Part shown: positions 1-8,162 of the stretch, in pieces
Layout of the letters: every line of letters begins with the position of its first letter
How positions within the stretch are numbered: the first letter of the stretch is position 1
Source of the DNA: Dictyocoela muelleri
Lineage: Eukaryota > Microsporidia
Direction: 5' to 3'
Length of the DNA stretch: 11,173 nucleotides
NCBI GenBank assembly: GCA_016256075.1
Contig: SDVU01000718.1
Coordinates: forward strand, 1 to 11,173
Program-made: the position numbers and the translations under genes
The notes under the pieces: model-generated
What the model was told of the DNA's origin: nothing
Seen by the model: the letters and a program-made list of their open reading frames with translations, nothing else
Database searches by the model: none

Positions 1-62
1 GACTTTTTAAATTTATTAAATTTATTGATATAATTTTATTTATTTTAATTTTTTTTTAAAAA

Positions 63-110
63 AATAGGGGAAAAAAATCGACAGTTTGTAATAGGGGAAA
101 AAAACCGACT
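63..110. repeat. Direct repeat pair AATAGGGGAAAAAAA(T/C)CGA
   Basis: Two copies of a 21-bp motif lie 27 bp apart, at 63-83 and 90-110, and match at 19 of 21 positions. The G-run followed by an A-run and a CG step stands out in this AT-rich DNA. The reverse complement of the junction at about 7400-7425 has a similar string (AATAAGGGGGAAAAACGG), so the motif may be a terminus shared by local foldback elements. No function can be assigned. Confidence 0.6.
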
Positions 111-300
111 AGATCCAAATTATGTTTACAATTATACTTTTACTGTTTTCTAAAAGAAGAATTTACCCTTGATTTATTAATTCGGGCAACAATCTAACAA
201 CAATATAATTTTTCGGCTTAATTATGTTGAATCACGACAATTAACCGACTTCAGAAAAACCCTATGATTTTTAATCATTACGCACAATATTTCTTAATCA
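111..300. other. AT-rich stretch without recognisable gene
   Basis: Nothing codes convincingly on either strand. By position it may be the distal end (C-terminal integrase part, untranslated end or LTR) of the old Gypsy fossil to its right, but I see no LTR pair that would confirm this. Confidence 0.4.
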
Positions 301-1330
301 TTTTCTACTCTTAATCTATTATTAAAATTTGATATTTCGAAAAGGATATAGGGCTCTTTAAATCGACCTTCTGTTTTTGTGTTTAAAATATTTTGATATA
401 CAGTTTCAGCCCAATTTCAGCACATTTTTTTTAAATTTATCTGGATTATTGGTATTTAGTTTATTTGCATTTTGGACATTTATTAACGTTTGATTAGTTT
501 TATTTCCTTCTATCATGTATGGATGAATTGGACTTTCCTTGTAATATATTCATGATGTGAACATCTAAGAATGGAGATTGTTTTAAGTTTAGTTTTCTTT
601 CATGATTTAAAAATTTAATTGATTTATATTTTACTTCTGAACATGCGATGTAGTTGAACGATAGAAATATCGACTTGTTTGAAAATTCCCTTTTCCTTGT
701 GGACTTTGAGAAATAGTGATGTTTTTTTTGATACATTTTTGGGTCTTTTCTTAAAATAAGACGATGTAAATTGTGTCTCTAGATCCGAATGTATTAATTT
801 TGTTGATCTGAAAATTTTAAACCATTTTATTTTTAGGCATTTTCATGATGATTTTGTTTGAGATATTCTATTATTCCCATTTTTGTATATCGTGTGCACA
901 TTTCGGTAATAACAAAAAGATAAAAGTTTTTATTAGATGAATTATTATTAAATTAATAAGATGCAAATGGTCCTGTTATAACTACAGATATTCTTTCTAA
1001 CAGTATTGAAGCACTTAATCAACCTAAATTTTGACCGCTTAAGCTTAAAATTGATTTTAGCATTGTCTAAAATTAGAGGATACAATTTATAATTTTCGAT
1101 AGCCTTTAATTTCATACACCTAAAATAGTGTTAATTTCATTTTTTGCCCCGGCTGTCCAATATATAAATTAAAAATTCTCATAAATTATTTTTTTTATCA
1201 TCTAGTATGACAAATTTTGATTTCTGAAGTATATCGTTTTGTATTTTAAAGTTTTTTTTGTAAGAAATTTTATAGAAAATGGGGTAAAATTTATTGTTGA
1301 TCTTTCTGTAGAAGCAACACATAGTCTTGA
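300..1330 (-). pseudogene. Probable integrase region of the old Ty3/Gypsy fossil
   Basis: On the minus strand this lies directly downstream of the RNase H fossil, where a Ty3/Gypsy pol gene carries integrase. Minus-strand reading around 500-740 contains a stretch like KYKSIKFLNHERKLN followed by a serine-proline-type segment. This resembles the part of the retroviral integrase core between the second and third catalytic acidic residues. A zinc-binding HHCC segment could not be picked out with confidence, and the region is strongly decayed with many breaks. I first considered a LINE or Penelope reverse transcriptase for 500-736, but the position after RNase H favours integrase. The call rests mainly on gene order plus weak similarity. 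Confidence 0.5.
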
Positions 1331-1701
1331 AAGATAATCAGCGGCTTTATTTTCGAGGGCTGGTTGTGTTTGATTTCATAAGAAAATTAAAATATTAAAA
1401 GCATCTATCTTGCGATTCTGTGATTCTGAAGATGTTTTTGAGAGCATATATTCCTAAAATCGGCATGAATATATGGCTGTAAATGAACCGAGTATGATTG
1501 TATAAAATATAGTGAGGATTTTATCACTGAAAACGTATCCTTTTCAACGATTGAATAATTAAATTGTGAAGTGTTTAATTTAATTAAAAAAACACCTGTA
1601 AACTTATAATCCTGACATAATACGTCTATTATAACATAATCATAAGTATCTGTATAAAAAGTATAGGCTTGATTAACTTTAGGAATGAAAGCGACATACA
1701 T
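1330..1701 (-). pseudogene. RNase H domain of the old Ty3/Gypsy fossil
   Basis: The minus-strand translation shows the RNase H pattern of Ty3/Gypsy pol: a strand with TFYTDTYDYVI (usually TDASDYAIG), then LNTSQFNYSIVEKDTFSVI (usually LN..E.NYS..EKE.LAI), then a segment leading to NKAADYLSR (usually N..ADALSR), the standard end of the domain. In the family this enzyme degrades the RNA strand during reverse transcription. The domain begins only about 14 bp from the outer end of the palindromic element at 1715. The matching RT sequence reappears on the far side at 6318, on the same strand, so this fossil was split by that insertion. It is broken and old. Confidence 0.85.
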
Positions 1702-1714
1702 TTTTTATATGATC

Positions 1715-1861
1715 AAAATTTCGGTACTACAACGGGTTAGGGACCTGAAGAAAATCGAGCTCAAGAAAAAGTATAAATATCCGAGAATCATAAAGTTCTT
1801 TGTTATTTGATAATTCTGGAATAGTTTCTTATATAAATTAATATATTACTATATTTAGTAT
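1715..1861. repeat. Left arm of a split palindromic (foldback) element
   Basis: This 147-bp stretch is the inverted copy of 6154-6317. It starts AAAATTTCGGTACTACAACG, and the reverse complement of the right arm starts AAAATTTTGGTACTACAACG. By hand alignment the arms differ at about 12 positions plus one 2-bp indel, roughly 91% identity. Homology stops abruptly at 1715, beyond which old Gypsy RNase H sequence begins. The inner edge is the GTAT copy at 1858-1861, where the LTR element inserted. No coding sequence is present, so it is most like a non-autonomous foldback or MITE. Its target duplication and superfamily could not be resolved. Confidence 0.93.
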
Positions 1862-2131
1862 TGTGGTGCTCTCGGGGCACGCGGTTGTGTTTAAGATAAA
1901 AACTAAAAAGTGATTTCGAAGAAGTTTGTTTATTTAAGTTTTTGTTCCAAGAAGGGCGTGTGTTCATCGTCATCTTCGTATGTCTCATGGGGTCTGAAGA
2001 TATATTTTTATTTATAGCCTTTTAATCAAAAATTGATCAAATTCACATTGGAACTTATTTCGAATTGTAATTCAAAAATCATCACTAATTTCCTTAGATT
2101 CTAAATCTTGGGTTGCACCAGGTTTATCACA
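1862..2131 (-). repeat. 3' LTR of the younger Gypsy element
   Basis: This 270-bp direct repeat corresponds to 5884-6153 at a constant offset of 4022 with no gaps. Read on the element's strand it begins TGTGAT and ends CACCACA, giving the canonical TG...CA ends. A short stem, GTGC pairing with GCAC, lies near the outer end. The polypurine tract adjoins its inner edge at 2132, which identifies it as the 3' LTR. Confidence 0.95.
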
Positions 2132-2150
2132 TTATTCACCCTCCTTAAAA
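2132..2150 (-). other. Polypurine tract of the younger Gypsy element
   Basis: On the minus strand, TTTTAAGGAGGGTGAATAA runs right up to the 3' LTR. A purine-rich tract in this position is where plus-strand DNA synthesis is primed in LTR retroelements. It is one of the few G-rich stretches in the element. Confidence 0.75.
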
Positions 2151-2259
2151 GGTTTAACGTTCTTTATTGAAACTTTCGCTAACTTGCTTCCTTCATCAAT
2201 TATCAGAGAATTTTTAAGTTTACTAATTCCTATAATCTTGTAAGGTTTTTTAAACCTTG

Positions 2260-3240
2260 TCGTCACCTTATCAGGATCGAAGTTCTTTTTCAAAATCAAA
2301 TCGCCTTTATCAAATGAAAAATTTCTTTTTCGCTTGTTCTATTTCCCAACATTATTTTCTAACTGTTCTTTCAATTTTTTCTTCAAACTCTCAATATTAT
2401 TTCATTCTTAAATTTTTTTCTAATAATTGTTTGTTGTTAAAGAATATTCTGAATGGTGAGTGTTCTGTTGATTTGTTTACTGTTAAATTTAATCTTCTCC
2501 AAATATTACCGGAACATTCTTTTAACGACAAAGTTCTTGAAAATCTTAATGAAACGCCTATTTCATTATTTATTCTTTCAATGACTGCGTTTCCACTAGG
2601 ATTATGTGGTGATGTTAGAATGCGTTTGACATTATTTCCATTCATAAGATGTTCAAATATTGATGAGGCGAACTGTCTTCCGCTATCAGTGACACAATTT
2701 TTTTTTTTACACCATGTCTTTTCAACCATATTTCGATTATTGCTTTACAGACAGTAACATAGTTGATGTCGTATAGTATTTCGATTTCAGTATATCTGCC
2801 AATAAATTCTGTTATCGCCAAAATAGAGAAAATTTTTTTAGATCTTCTTGTTTTTAAGTGAGTACATTTTATGGGCTTTTTATGTCAATCAATATCTTTT
2901 CATGCAAATCTGGAATTTCTGGTAAATAATTTATTTTTGATGTTTTGATGTATGTTTATTTTTCAAGTCGACAACTTTTACATACAGAGCATACATTTTT
3001 TATTTGTTTAAAAATCCCTTTAACTTCGATGGTTTCTGACAGTGGATTTCTGAACTTCTTATAGCTGAGGTGAATTAAGTTTGTGCAATTCCTTTATTTT
3101 ATTGTATATTAAATGACTAGAAGCTTTATTAGACTGCAAATTCTCAATTTCTGAAGTCAATTCACTATACCTTTTCATATCATTTGCATGCGGGATATCT
3201 TCTAAAAAATTTTAATTTATTGATGCTGCTCTGATATTTA
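2260..3240 (-). pseudogene. Integrase region of the younger Gypsy element
   Basis: The minus-strand translation shows the zinc-binding end (spacing ending in CSVCKSC, around 2970-2995) and the catalytic core. In the core, VTDSGRQF supplies the second acidic residue, and TSPHNPSGNAVIERIN supplies the SP.hP.gN...ER signature with the catalytic glutamate (around 2580-2700). The family function is insertion of the element's DNA into the genome. It follows the RNase H segment, as expected for Ty3/Gypsy. The region is a broken fossil. A plus-strand frame across 2257-2757 is the shadow of this core and not a gene. Confidence 0.9.
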
Positions 3241-3269
3241 TATTTCTCGTTATCTTTAAACACTTTTTA

Positions 3270-3640
3270 GGATAAGAATTTCGTGAAAGGGTATCTGCAG
3301 AAATTTTATCTCTTCCTCTGATATGTTCTAGTTTAAAATCAAACACTTGCATAAGAAGCTTCCACCTTTGCTGTCTTTTTGTCAGTTCCTTGCTAAATAA
3401 ATTGTTATAATGATCTGTCCTTATAATAATTCTTTAACCCAATATCAATTGCCGTAAATGATCTAATGCCTTTAAGATTGCATAAGTTTCCTTTTCCGAT
3501 ATTGTATAATTTAATTCGCTTTTCTTGAATATCGTGCTGTAATAGCCTATTACCAAGTTTTTTTTAAATAAAGGGCGCCTATTCCGATATTTAAGCGTCT
3601 ACCTCCAGAATATATTCTTCATTCAAATCAGGATGACATA
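3270..3640 (-). pseudogene. RNase H region of the younger Gypsy element
   Basis: Minus-strand reading gives the typical RNase H sequence of Ty3/Gypsy: an IIRTDHYNNL segment (family: TDHK.L), then KRQQRWKLLMQVFDFKLEHI, then IRGRDKISADTLSR (family: G..N..AD.LSR) at the domain end. It lies between RT and integrase. In the family it removes genomic RNA after minus-strand synthesis. Broken fossil. Confidence 0.9.
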
Positions 3641-3839
3641 GAATTTGATTTTATTTTTTCAATTAATTTATTTATGTTGCTTAATTCAGAGTCCGTCAAT
3701 ATAATTTTTTCCTTCTTATCACCTAATTTACGATACAAACTCGCGACATGTTGAGCGTAATTATGTACGAACGGTCTAAAACAATTTAGATATCCGAGTA
3801 GCCGCTGAAGTTTTTTCTTTGTTTTTGGTATTGAAAATT

Positions 3840-4520
3840 TAAAATCATTTAGCTTTGTTATGTCTGCTTTTATGCCATCTTTATTGATTATATGGCTAAG
3901 AAATCAGACTTCTGTCTTTCTAAACTCCGATTTTTCAAAATTTATCGACGCGTCTGCTTGTATTCATCTGTCTAAAACTATTTTCAGATGCTCGTAGTGA
4001 TCCTCTTCGGTTTGTGAATGTATAAGAATGTCGTCCATATAAAGTTTTACAAAGGGAAACACACCTAGTATTTTTATCATGCCCTTAGTGAATGTTCTTG
4101 GTGCATTAGCTAAGCCAAACGGCATTCTGTTGAACACATAGGTCTTTCCGCATATTCTGAACCCAGTTTTTATTATATCAGATTCACATATCGGGATTTG
4201 ATAATATCACTGGTTTAGATCAAATGTCGTAAAATATATCGATCCTTTAAGACTCTGCAAAATATCTACCATTTTCAGAAATGATACGTGAGTAGGTTTT
4301 GTGCACTTATTCAGGTCCCGTTAATCTACGATAAATCTGATATTTCCGTTCTTCTTTCTAAGCATGAATGCAGGAGATACATAAGGTGTTTCCATTTCAA
4401 TAATAATATTTTATCTTTCAAATTCTACCAGGTGTTTTTCCATTTCATCTCTAAACCTAAATGGTATTGAGTATTCTTTAAATTTATAGTCAAAGTCGCA
4501 TTTTAATACTATCGCGTGTT
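3840..4520 (-). pseudogene. Reverse transcriptase region of the younger Gypsy element
   Basis: All central RT blocks can be read on the minus strand: FMLRKKNGNIRFIVD (block with the conserved lysines), then YFTTFDLNQ (first catalytic aspartate), then NRMPFGLANAPRTF, then KLYMDDILIHS carrying the catalytic YMDD, around 4030-4050. YMDD is a natural variant of the Y[VILM]DD box. The order and sequence are Ty3/Gypsy. In the family it copies element RNA into DNA inside the particle. It is recognisable along its whole length but broken. Confidence 0.93.
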
Positions 4521-4649
4521 CATATTGAGGAATTAAACCGATTCTGGGGTTTATATTACGCATATTCTTTATTAATTCACGAAAACCTATAAAATTTTCG
4601 CATAAACGGAATATAATTGTCTTGTTAGTGATTCTTTCATCATATTCGT

Positions 4650-5030
4650 CGAAATTAGTGATTCTGTCATTTATTTCATATTCTTTCGAATCTAGATTTA
4701 TCAAATGTTCTTTTAGATTTATTATCGCATCATTCTCTTGGAGAAATTGCATTCCTAAAATGAAGTTTCTACTTCTTGACTCTAAAACGTAAAATTTTTA
4801 TCGGTAGCGGCTGTTTTTATCTTCATTTATATAAAATTCTAGATTTGTCACCGTCTTGCAATGTATTTATCGCCTGAAGATGTTTCAACTTCAAAAAATT
4901 CTCTAAATCCGATTGTTTGTGATTTAGTGATTTCGCTATATGTTTTGGGATGAAATTGTACGATGCATACGTATCTATTAGAGCTTGAATTCTATTATAA
5001 TTTACTGTGAATGTCATTTCAATTGTTTTA
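4650..5030 (-). pseudogene. Aspartic protease region of the younger Gypsy element
   Basis: The minus strand reads ALIDTYASYNFI, matching the retropepsin active-site block (A.iDtGAs..fi), followed by IPKHIAKSLN. Further on comes MQFLQENDAIINL, which matches the C-terminal (I.GmdFL..n.a.i) segment of Gypsy proteases. The family function is cleavage of the Gag-Pol polyprotein. It lies between the gag zinc-knuckle segment and RT, as expected. Broken fossil. Confidence 0.85.
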
Positions 5031-5089
5031 GGGGAATCTATAGATTCAAATACGGATATAATTTACTACTTCGATCTTCCACTACCTAT

Positions 5090-5880
5090 TTCTGCTTATT
5101 TAGATGACGGCATTTTTCATCAGAATACGAGGAGGTCTTGTGATAACCACAGAACCTTTTGTTTATTTTCTTTTACGACTTGTATTTATAGTATTCACTC
5201 TTTGTTTTTTCATACTTTCAAATTTTATGAAATGTTTCTTTATTTCTTTTTGTTAATATTTCTTCTAATATCATTGATTCAATGCGATCTATCGTTTCTT
5301 CAATTTCTTGTGAACTTTATTTATTTACCTTTTGCATTTCAATCTTTACATGATTTTCGAGATTTACAAAAAAATATTTCTTCGGCTTTCTGTTTCATCA
5401 ATTCATCAGACCTTTAGCAACACAATGCCAGCTTTGTACAACTCCTTATAATTTCTATCGCGTATTTTTTGATTCTGTAAAAGTTTTCCTGTCTTATATT
5501 GGATAATTTTTGATAATAATGATGTGTGTTCGAGGTATTATATTTCATCCTCAGAACTGCTTCAAGTATTCCATGCCGATTTCTGGAATATGTTATGGTA
5601 TTTTGAATTTCCGGGCTAATGACAATAGTCAAGACTTCTAGTCTCCCCTCTTTAGTACATTCGCACATATCTGCAAGCTCTTTAAATGTTTTCGTCTATT
5701 TGAGTTGATCATGTTTTGCTATGTCTTTGAGTATTCTAATTTTTTGTTGTATTTTAAGACAGGTTGCCTTTGATACAAATTCAAAGGCGGCGTGCTTTGT
5801 CGTCTCATCGGATGTATTGTTAGAAACATGTTTATTCATTTATTCCGTGATTGATTCTCCGAGACTTTTGCATGAGCTCA
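5090..5880 (-). pseudogene. Gag region of the younger Gypsy element
   Basis: On the minus strand, 5414-5668 encodes a retrotransposon-gag-like helical segment (HYYQKLSNIRQENFYRIKKY; family: L..l.Q..neSi..Y...f). Near 5095-5165 there is FCGYHKTSSYSDEKCRHL, a C-x2-H...C arrangement like the CxxHKT.sHst.eC zinc-binding tail of several Ty3/Gypsy Gag proteins. The family function is forming the particle and binding RNA. The region starts beside the 5' LTR. It is a broken fossil, and its exact start is not determined. A plus-strand frame at 5007-5417 is a shadow. Confidence 0.8.
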
Positions 5881-5883
5881 TGA

Positions 5884-6153
5884 TGTCGTGCTCTCGGGGC
5901 ACGCGGTTGTGTTTAAGATAAAAACTAAAAAGTGATTTCGAAGAAGTTTGTTTATTTAAGTCTTTGTTCCTAGAAAGGCGTGTGTTCATCGTCATCCCCG
6001 TATGTCTCATGGGGTCTGAAGATATATTTTTATTTATAGCCTTTTAATCAAAAATTGATCAAATTCACATTGGAACTTATCTCGAATTGTAATTCAAAGA
6101 TCATCACTAATTTCCCTAGATTCTAAATCTTGGGTTGCACCAGGTATCTCACA
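5884..6153 (-). repeat. 5' LTR of the younger Gypsy element
   Basis: This 270-bp copy of 1862-2131 has 11 mismatches and no indels, and on the element's strand runs from TGTGAGA to CACGACA. Directly inside it at 5871-5882 is a perfect 12-bp palindrome, CATGAGCTCATG. No clear tRNA primer site starting TGG was recognised there. Its outer edge touches the GTAT copy at 6154. Confidence 0.95.
6029..6038 (-). promoter_or_regulatory. Possible TATA box in the 5' LTR
   Basis: The minus strand reads CTATAAATAA here, inside the LTR that would drive the element. The same string is at 2007-2016 in the 3' LTR. TATA-like strings are frequent by chance in DNA this AT-rich, so this is only suggestive. Confidence 0.35.
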
Positions 6154-6177
6154 GTATGTTTCGTTCGCGAAACATAC
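6154..6177. repeat. Perfect apex hairpin of the palindrome
   Basis: GTATGTTTCG pairs with CGAAACATAC around a TTCG loop, a perfect 10-bp stem. The flanks TA (1856-1857 before insertion) and TA (6178-6179) would extend it to 12 bp. It is the exact centre of symmetry of the longer palindrome and is noticeably richer in CG than its surroundings. Confidence 0.9.
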
Positions 6178-6317
6178 TACATATGGTAATATATTAATTT
6201 ATATAAGAAACTATCAGAATTATCAAATAACAAATAACTTTAGTATTCTCTTATATCTATACTTTTTCTTGAGTTCGATTTTCTTCAGGTCCCTGTCCCG
6301 TTGTAGTACCAAAATTT
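6154..6317. repeat. Right arm and centre of the split palindromic element
   Basis: This is the inverted copy of 1715-1861 (about 91% identity) plus the palindrome's apex. Homology ends at 6317 (AAAATTTT), after which old Gypsy RT sequence starts. Because the apex hairpin at 6154-6177 is retained whole on this side, the LTR element must have inserted about 10 bp to the left of the palindrome's centre. No coding potential is seen. Confidence 0.93.
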
Positions 6318-7001
6318 TAAATATTTGAGTTTGTCATAATCAGACCACGTTATTTTATTTTTAGTAAATTTTTATCGGATGTTTCTTAATTTAAAACTCA
6401 TTCAGGTAAAAATGTTCTGTACTAATTTATAAAGCCGATAAGAGATTATAATATCTGTTTAATGTTTGGAAATCCATTTAGTTTAAAATTTTCCAATTTC
6501 TTATATCTGGCTTAATTTTATTGTTTGAAATTTTTTTCCTCAGAAATTTTACTTCTCTTTTGAAGAGTAAAGATTTTTCTAGATCTATTTAACGCTATTA
6601 TTTATAAAATGCGCCTTCTTTCTCTAAATGTTCCATATGATTTTTCTCTGTTTTACGGAAGATAAGAATGTCTTCTAAATAAAATTATACAATGCTAAGA
6701 TGATCAAGCATTGTTTGCATAGTTTATTTGAAGATTGCTTGGCGTTTTTTTTCCAAATGACATACGAAGATATTCCTAATGTTGTACAAGTATGATAAAT
6801 GCTGTTTCATGAATATGTTCAGAATTTAATAGAATTTTATGATATCTTAGGTATAGATCGAACAATGTAAATAATTTTACATTAAGAAGTTCTATCAGTA
6901 ATTCATCCACCAATGGATTTGGAAATAGATCCTAAAAAATTGATATAAATTCCCTATAAGCAAAGAAGATTTCTATAGGATCATTTTTCGGTCCTAGCTT
7001 G
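6318..7001 (-). pseudogene. Reverse transcriptase of the old Ty3/Gypsy fossil
   Basis: Minus-strand reading through several frames shows decayed but ordered RT blocks. They are PNPLVDELLIELLNVKLF then TLFDLYLRYHKI (family: ..lDELLd.l..a..Fs.lDL.sGYhqI), then ETAFIILVQ (family: kTAF.t..g), then FYLEDILIF, the Y[V/L]DD-box region around 6660-6690, then LFKREVKFLRKKIS (family: F....v.FLGhiIS) and a terminal WSDYDKLKYL at about 6330-6345. It is far more decayed than the element at 1862-6153 and is a different copy on the same strand. Its RNase H continues at 1701 beyond the insertion. The upstream portion is lost at the foldback junction at 7002. Confidence 0.85.
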
Positions 7002-7275
7002 TTATTACCTCTTCCCCAAATTTTTTTCTCGTTAAGTAAATAAAAAAAATCAGTTTATATGTATATTCATCTTCTAAATTTTGAATTGTTTGCATTTTTA
7101 TATAATAATCAATAACAATCTTCTTTTTTAAATTATCGAATCTAAATTAGGAAAAAAAGAAAATTATTATTTATTCTTATGTAAAAATGCAAACATTTTA
7201 TAATTTAGAAGATGAATATACTTATAAACTGAATTTTTTTATTTACTTAACGAAAAAAAAAATTTGGGGTAATAA
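7002..7275. mobile_element. Foldback/MITE-like palindrome A
   Basis: This 274-bp unit has arms that are inverted copies of each other. It begins TTATTACC and ends GGTAATAA. The left arm has CTCGTTAAGTAAATAAA and CATCTTCTAAATT, and the right arm has their reverse complements. The centre is around 7128-7150. It lacks any open frame, so it is a non-autonomous element or palindromic repeat. It abuts the decayed Gypsy RT on its left and unit C on its right. No target duplication beyond the terminal repeat was identified. Confidence 0.85.
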
Positions 7276-7403
7276 CGGGTAGAAATATAAAATCTGTAAT
7301 AACTAAATTAATTAATGGTTTATTGAAAATTATGCCTAGAAAGTCTAATAATTCAATATAAAATAAATTAATTCCGTTTATATAGATTTTATATTTCTAG
7401 CCG
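7276..7403. repeat. Small inverted-repeat unit C between the two foldback units
   Basis: The left terminus CGGGTAGAAATATAAAATCT (7276-7295) and the right terminus AGATTTTATATTTCTAGCCG (7384-7403) are 20-bp inverted repeats with one mismatch. The interior is loosely palindromic and AT-rich. It fills exactly the gap between units A and B with no spacer. Confidence 0.75.
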
Positions 7404-7672
7404 TTTTTCCCCCTTATTATTGTTTCGGTTAGTAAAAAAAAATTCAGTTTATAAGTATCGTCATATTCTAAATTTTAAAATGTCTGCATTTTTATATAAG
7501 AATTAATAATAACCTTCCTTTTCCTAATTTATATTCGCTAAATTAGGAAAAAAAGAAGATTATTATTGATTCTTATATAAAAATGCAAACATTTTAGAAT
7601 TTAGAAAATGAAGATACTTATAAACTTGAATCTTTTTATTTACTTAACGAGAAAATAATTTGGGGGTAATAC
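7404..7672. mobile_element. Foldback/MITE-like palindrome B
   Basis: This is a second copy of the same palindromic family as unit A. Shared strings include TCAGTTTATAAGTAT, GCATTTTTATATAA and the reverse complements in the other arm. Its centre is a perfect hairpin, CCTAATTTA (7523-7531) with TAAATTAGG (7539-7547) around TATTCGC. The right end reads TTTGGGGGTAATA and the left end TTTTTCCCCCTTATTA. No open frame is present. Confidence 0.82.
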
Positions 7673-7681
7673 AACCCTTTT

Positions 7682-7866
7682 CATTATTATTGACCCGTGT
7701 TGCATTATTGTTGACCCCTTGTTGCATTATTATTGACACATCGTTTCATTATTATTGACCCATTGTTTCATTATTATTGACCCCTTGTTGTATTATTATT
7801 TACCCCCTTTTTCATTATTATTGACCCCTCTTTGCAATATTATTGACCCCCTATTTGCATTAAACT
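7682..7866. repeat. 22-bp tandem array 1 (CATTATTATTGACCCC...)
   Basis: Eight units start at 7682, 7703, 7725, 7747, 7769, 7791, 7813 and 7835, with a partial ninth at 7858. The spacing is 21-23 bp, mostly 22. The consensus core is CATTATTATTGACCCCTTGT. Units are adjacent with no unique spacers, so this is a minisatellite and not a CRISPR array. One inverted partial match, GGGGTCAAAAATAA, follows near 7911. Confidence 0.9.
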
Positions 7867-7945
7867 CGATTTTTTAAATAATTAAATGAACTTTATGTAT
7901 AATCGATTCGGGGTCAAAAATAAAATTACAAAGATATATATAGCC

Positions 7946-8150
7946 CATTTCATTATTATAGATGACTCTTTTCATTATTATAGACGACTCTTTTCTTTTT
8001 TATAGATTACTCCATTTATATTTATAGACGAAACTTTTCATTATTATAGACGACTCTTTTCATTATTCTAGACGACTCTTTTCATTATAGCTCGTTTCAT
8101 TATTATATACCCTCGTTGTATTATTATATTACCCTCGTTGCAATACAGAA
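7946..8150. repeat. 22-bp tandem array 2 (TTTTCATTATTATAGACGAC...)
   Basis: About ten units carry the core CATTATTATAGACGACTC. Starts are at 7951, 7973, 7995, 8013, 8039, 8061, 8083, 8098, 8119 and 8141, mostly 22 bp apart with a few length variants. The core CATTATTAT(T/A)GAC is shared with array 1, so the two arrays look like diverged blocks of one satellite family. The last units shift toward TACCCTCGTTG. Confidence 0.85.
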
Positions 8151-8162
8151 GTTTCTAAAAAT

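Larger units (their letters stand above)
1862..6153 (-). mobile_element. Younger Ty3/Gypsy LTR retrotransposon, full structure, broken
   Basis: This is a 4292-bp element on the minus strand with two 270-bp LTRs, a GTAT target duplication, a polypurine tract before the 3' LTR, and the order gag, protease, reverse transcriptase, RNase H, integrase. Integrase after RNase H defines Ty3/Gypsy rather than Ty1/Copia. All domains are recognisable, but the coding region is broken, on the order of ten or more breaks by eye, so it is a fossil. The LTRs differ at 11 of 270 positions with no indel, about 4%, which makes it the youngest datable insertion here. No local substitution rate is available to convert this into years. 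It sits inside the palindromic element, which itself sits inside an older Gypsy fossil. Confidence 0.95.
1858..6157. repeat. Target-site duplication GTAT flanking the LTR element
   Basis: GTAT stands immediately before the left LTR (1858-1861) and immediately after the right LTR (6154-6157). A 5-bp reading, AGTAT, is possible if the LTR is trimmed by one base. A 4-5-bp duplication is normal for Ty3/Gypsy integration and shows that the two LTRs belong to one insertion event. Confidence 0.85.

Noticed and set aside
500-736. LINE or Penelope-type reverse transcriptase suggested by a FLDV-like string
   Set aside because: The FLDV resemblance is short. Position downstream of Gypsy RNase H on the same strand, and the integrase-like stretch in the same frame, make integrase the better explanation.
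2257-2757. Plus-strand open frame of 166 codons
   Set aside because: It is antisense to the integrase core of the younger Gypsy element. The minus strand carries the recognisable integrase motifs, and the plus-strand product has no family features.
5007-5417. Plus-strand open frame of 136 codons with hydrophobic stretches resembling a membrane protein
   Set aside because: It is antisense to gag and protease. The Phe/Leu-rich product is what A/T-rich antisense sequence produces, and the minus strand carries the zinc-knuckle-like and gag motifs.
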